Positions 62,158 through 64,000 of a stretch of 64,000 bases of DNA are shown piece by piece (within the stretch, counting starts at the first letter, position 1; each line of letters opens with the position of its first letter). The stretch covers positions 183,714 to 247,713 of the forward strand of contig NZ_JH376428.1 in NCBI RefSeq assembly GCF_000233455.1, written 5' to 3'. Origin of the DNA: [Clostridium] citroniae WAL-17108 (lineage in GTDB: Bacteria; Bacillota; Clostridia; Lachnospirales; Lachnospiraceae). The notes below the pieces were generated by a model, which was given only the letters and a program-made list of their open reading frames with translations, was not told the DNA's origin and did no database searches. The position numbers and the translations under genes were made by a program.

Positions 62158-63549
62158 TTATCTTGCCAGTTCCTGGGCTACCCCGTCCAGTACGATCTTT
62201 GCACAGGACATGGAATCGCTCTCCCCGTAGCTGGAAAGCTGAAGGGCGTTAAAGAATGTGCCGTCCGCACCGGTAAAGGAATTTCTTTCAAAGGTAGGGT
62301 CCATCTGGAAGCTGCTCCATGCCACTGCCTTTGCATTGGCCTCTGCCACCTGGCTTCCGCTTAAGTCCAGCATGGCCAGTCCCTCCTTGTTGGCAGGAAC
62401 ACCGCGGGTGTCTCCCAGGGTCTTTACACCGTCTTCCTCAGCTACCAGGAACTGGATCAACGCAGCAGCCTCTGCCGGATGCTCCGTGGTTGCGCTGATG
62501 CCAAATGCCTGGTTTACCTTGATAAAGCCACCGTGGTAATCTCCCATCTCAACGTAATCACCAATCACAAACTCGCCGTCCTTTACTGCCTCCGCATGCT
62601 TTACAACTGAGGTGTCATACAGGAAAATGCCGGCATAATGGCCATCGATCCAGTTTGCGTTTGTGTCGATCAGATCGGCGCCGTCTCCCGCCACCTTCTG
62701 AAGGGTGGGGATCACGTGATTGTCCTCCAGGTTCTTAAGGAAGTCAAACCCTTCTGCAACCTCCTCCTGGCTGTACTGCAGCGCGCCATCCTTTACCCAG
62801 TCCTTGCCGTACTTACACTGCAGGTAATAAACCATGAGGAACGCGCGGTCCAGTTCCTTTGTGACCAGTGGATAGTAGGATTCGTCATATGCCTCGAATG
62901 CTTTGCCCGCTGCCAGCAGTTCATCTAATGTGCCCGGAATCTCCACGCCGATCTTGTCAAAGGTAGTCTTGTTCCAACAGAACACCCTTCCCGTATTGCT
63001 GATGGGGATCGCGTCCAGCTTGCCGTTGATGGTAAACACAGCCTTGTCCCCCTCTGTATAATTGTCCAGGTTCAAGATATTGGATACCTTATTCAGATCA
63101 TAGAAGTTGTCCCCGTTTGGCGAATAGGTGGGAACCCAGCTCCAGTCCAGCTGCATCACGTCCGCCGCATTGCCGGACTTGATTCCCAGGGCGATTTTCT
63201 CCTCATGGCCGTTAAATGCCTCATACTCGGCTGTCACCGTAATGTTGGGATATTTCTCCTGAAATTTTTCAATGGCAGCCAGGGTGGCCTGATGTCTGGA
63301 ATCTCCGCCCCACCAGTTCATCCTCAGGGTGATGGGCGTCTGGGTATCCACCGCCAGTTCTGCTGCGGCTTCCCCTGCGCCCTGTGCAGCCTCACTTCCA
63401 CCCGCATTTTCCTGCGCCGTGCTGCTCTCCTGCGTGTTCTGTGCCGCTGTGGCATCCTGCTGCTTTGCCGTTGGCATACAGCCCGCTGTGCTGACAGCCA
63501 TTGCTCCTGCCAGAAGCAGGGCCCCTAATTTTCTAACATTCTTTTTCAT
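62158..63549 (-). CDS. Orphan sugar-binding lipoprotein (ABC family 1)
   Basis: 463 residues. Lipobox STAGC in a normal signal peptide, low-complexity linker (residues 30-75), then a family-1 binding fold (TLRMNWWGGDSRH, AADVMQLDWSWVPTYSP, FGISATTEHPAEAAALIQFL). No permease or ATPase gene is in the window; the region upstream is occupied by an insertion sequence, so the rest of the transporter is either lost or elsewhere. Confidence 0.93.
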   Translation of the reverse strand: MKKNVRKLGALLLAGAMAVSTAGCMPTAKQQDATAAQNTQESSTAQENAGGSEAAQGAGEAAAELAVDTQTPITLRMNWWGGDSRHQATLAAIEKFQEKYPNITVTAEYEAFNGHEEKIALGIKSGNAADVMQLDWSWVPTYSPNGDNFYDLNKVSNILNLDNYTEGDKAVFTINGKLDAIPISNTGRVFCWNKTTFDKIGVEIPGTLDELLAAGKAFEAYDESYYPLVTKELDRAFLMVYYLQCKYGKDWVKDGALQYSQEEVAEGFDFLKNLEDNHVIPTLQKVAGDGADLIDTNANWIDGHYAGIFLYDTSVVKHAEAVKDGEFVIGDYVEMGDYHGGFIKVNQAFGISATTEHPAEAAALIQFLVAEEDGVKTLGDTRGVPANKEGLAMLDLSGSQVAEANAKAVAWSSFQMDPTFERNSFTGADGTFFNALQLSSYGESDSMSCAKIVLDGVAQELAR

Positions 63550-63599
63550 TTTTCTTCCTTCCCTTCTACATTAGGTAGTGTCAAGTTTCACTACCTGTT

Positions 63600-64000
63600 T
63601 TATTGTTTAAACCTTGATTTTATGGGAGTTTGCAATAAAAAGAGCAATGACCTCCCTTTTTTTGGTATAATGTCCTCGACCAAAATTCCAAAATACCAGA
63701 AAGGATTTCATTGCTCATGGACATTATACTTTATTTACTTAACATTATTCAATACCTTTATCGCCAAAACTGCTGGCTAATCAACTTTATTTGCAGATAC
63801 ATCCCTCTCAAACAGTGGGCTTTTGATGATTCTCATTCTCCCAAGTACCAAAAATTCAAAATTGATGAGCTTCCTCTGATCACTGACTTCCGGCAAGACT
63901 GGACTTACAAGGATCTCATCCCTTACTACGAAAAAACGTTACGGCAAGATGACTCCGCCCCATAACGCCGCCGCTCCGATTGCCACATCCCGGATGACTG
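63600..64000 (+). mobile_element. Insertion sequence, left part, running off the window
   Basis: From about 63600 the spacer is followed by a plus-strand transposase start (63711-63965). The element is cut by the window edge; no inverted repeat can be paired. It sits immediately upstream of the orphan lipoprotein. Confidence 0.5.
63711..64000 (+). pseudogene. Transposase 5' fragment, frame disturbed near the right edge
   Basis: Begins MLMDIILYLLNIIQYLYRQN and reads FKIDELPLITDFRQDWTYKD, a pattern I recall from transposases of Clostridia insertion sequences. The frame meets TAA at about 63965 after LRQDDSAP, and a cysteine-bearing continuation appears in another frame, suggesting a frameshift or a programmed one. 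Family not settled. Confidence 0.45.

Overview
The window looks like the chromosome of a gut Clostridia/Lachnospiraceae-type Firmicute (Enterocloster-like; an inference from strong AGGAGG ribosome sites, Gram-positive lipoprotein signals and the carbohydrate operons). It carries a large, AT-rich integrated mobile element on the left (about 1-44,870, continuing past the left edge) and a more GC-rich chromosomal sugar-catabolism region on the right (about 46,600-63,600).

The mobile element (1 to about 44,870) is coded mostly on the minus strand, in tightly packed short genes with stop/start overlaps and hairpins between cistrons. I found no capsid, terminase or tail gene, but much of the machinery of an independent replicon or phage-plasmid: (i) a partial protein of at least 1,029 residues with the motifs of the QDE-1/YonO (RdRP-fold) single-chain RNA polymerases, including a DYDGD catalytic loop; (ii) a TubR/TubZ-type tubulin-like partition pair; (iii) an AEP-type primase; (iv) an SF2 helicase, a full ClpX, two cold-shock proteins, an HU-like protein and a small tyrosine recombinase. 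An IStron (group I intron plus TnpB, 7,571-9,338) interrupts a gene just downstream of clpX; splicing at the predicted sites restores one 224-codon reading frame. Other regulatory features include five copies of a 16-bp palindrome between divergent operons (30,130-30,287), a tandem stem-loop array (14,887-15,078), and a short promoter-structured RNA-terminator unit upstream of tubRZ (19,244-19,360).

Within the element, 31,825-38,901 is a plus-strand cargo cassette with a divergent AraC regulator: ABC sugar importer (lipoprotein plus two permeases, no ATPase), a PhnP-like metallo-beta-lactamase phosphodiesterase, a PHP-family phosphatase and MgtC. It is followed by a SEFIR-domain protein (candidate defence gene) and a block of phage-type small genes ending at a candidate attachment site (44,849-44,868) that looks like a tRNA 3' end followed by a terminator. 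From 44,900 to 46,600 the DNA is a graveyard: HTH remnant, IS200 TnpA remnant, and a hicB antitoxin gene split by a 64-bp palindromic MITE-like insert.

The right region holds two sugar systems. The first (46,642-56,644) is LacI - RbsB/RbsA/RbsC-type ABC importer - MtnK-like kinase - MtnA-like isomerase - class II aldolase - DhaK - DhaL. This is a DHAP-shunt-type pathway that would convert a 5-substituted ribose (for example 5-methylthioribose or 5-deoxyribose) to DHAP plus an aldehyde. The second, on the minus strand (57,770-63,549), is an orphan sugar-binding lipoprotein, a LacI regulator, a PTS EIIBC permease and a cytoplasmic beta-propeller glycosidase-like protein. An insertion sequence starts near 63,600 and runs off the window.
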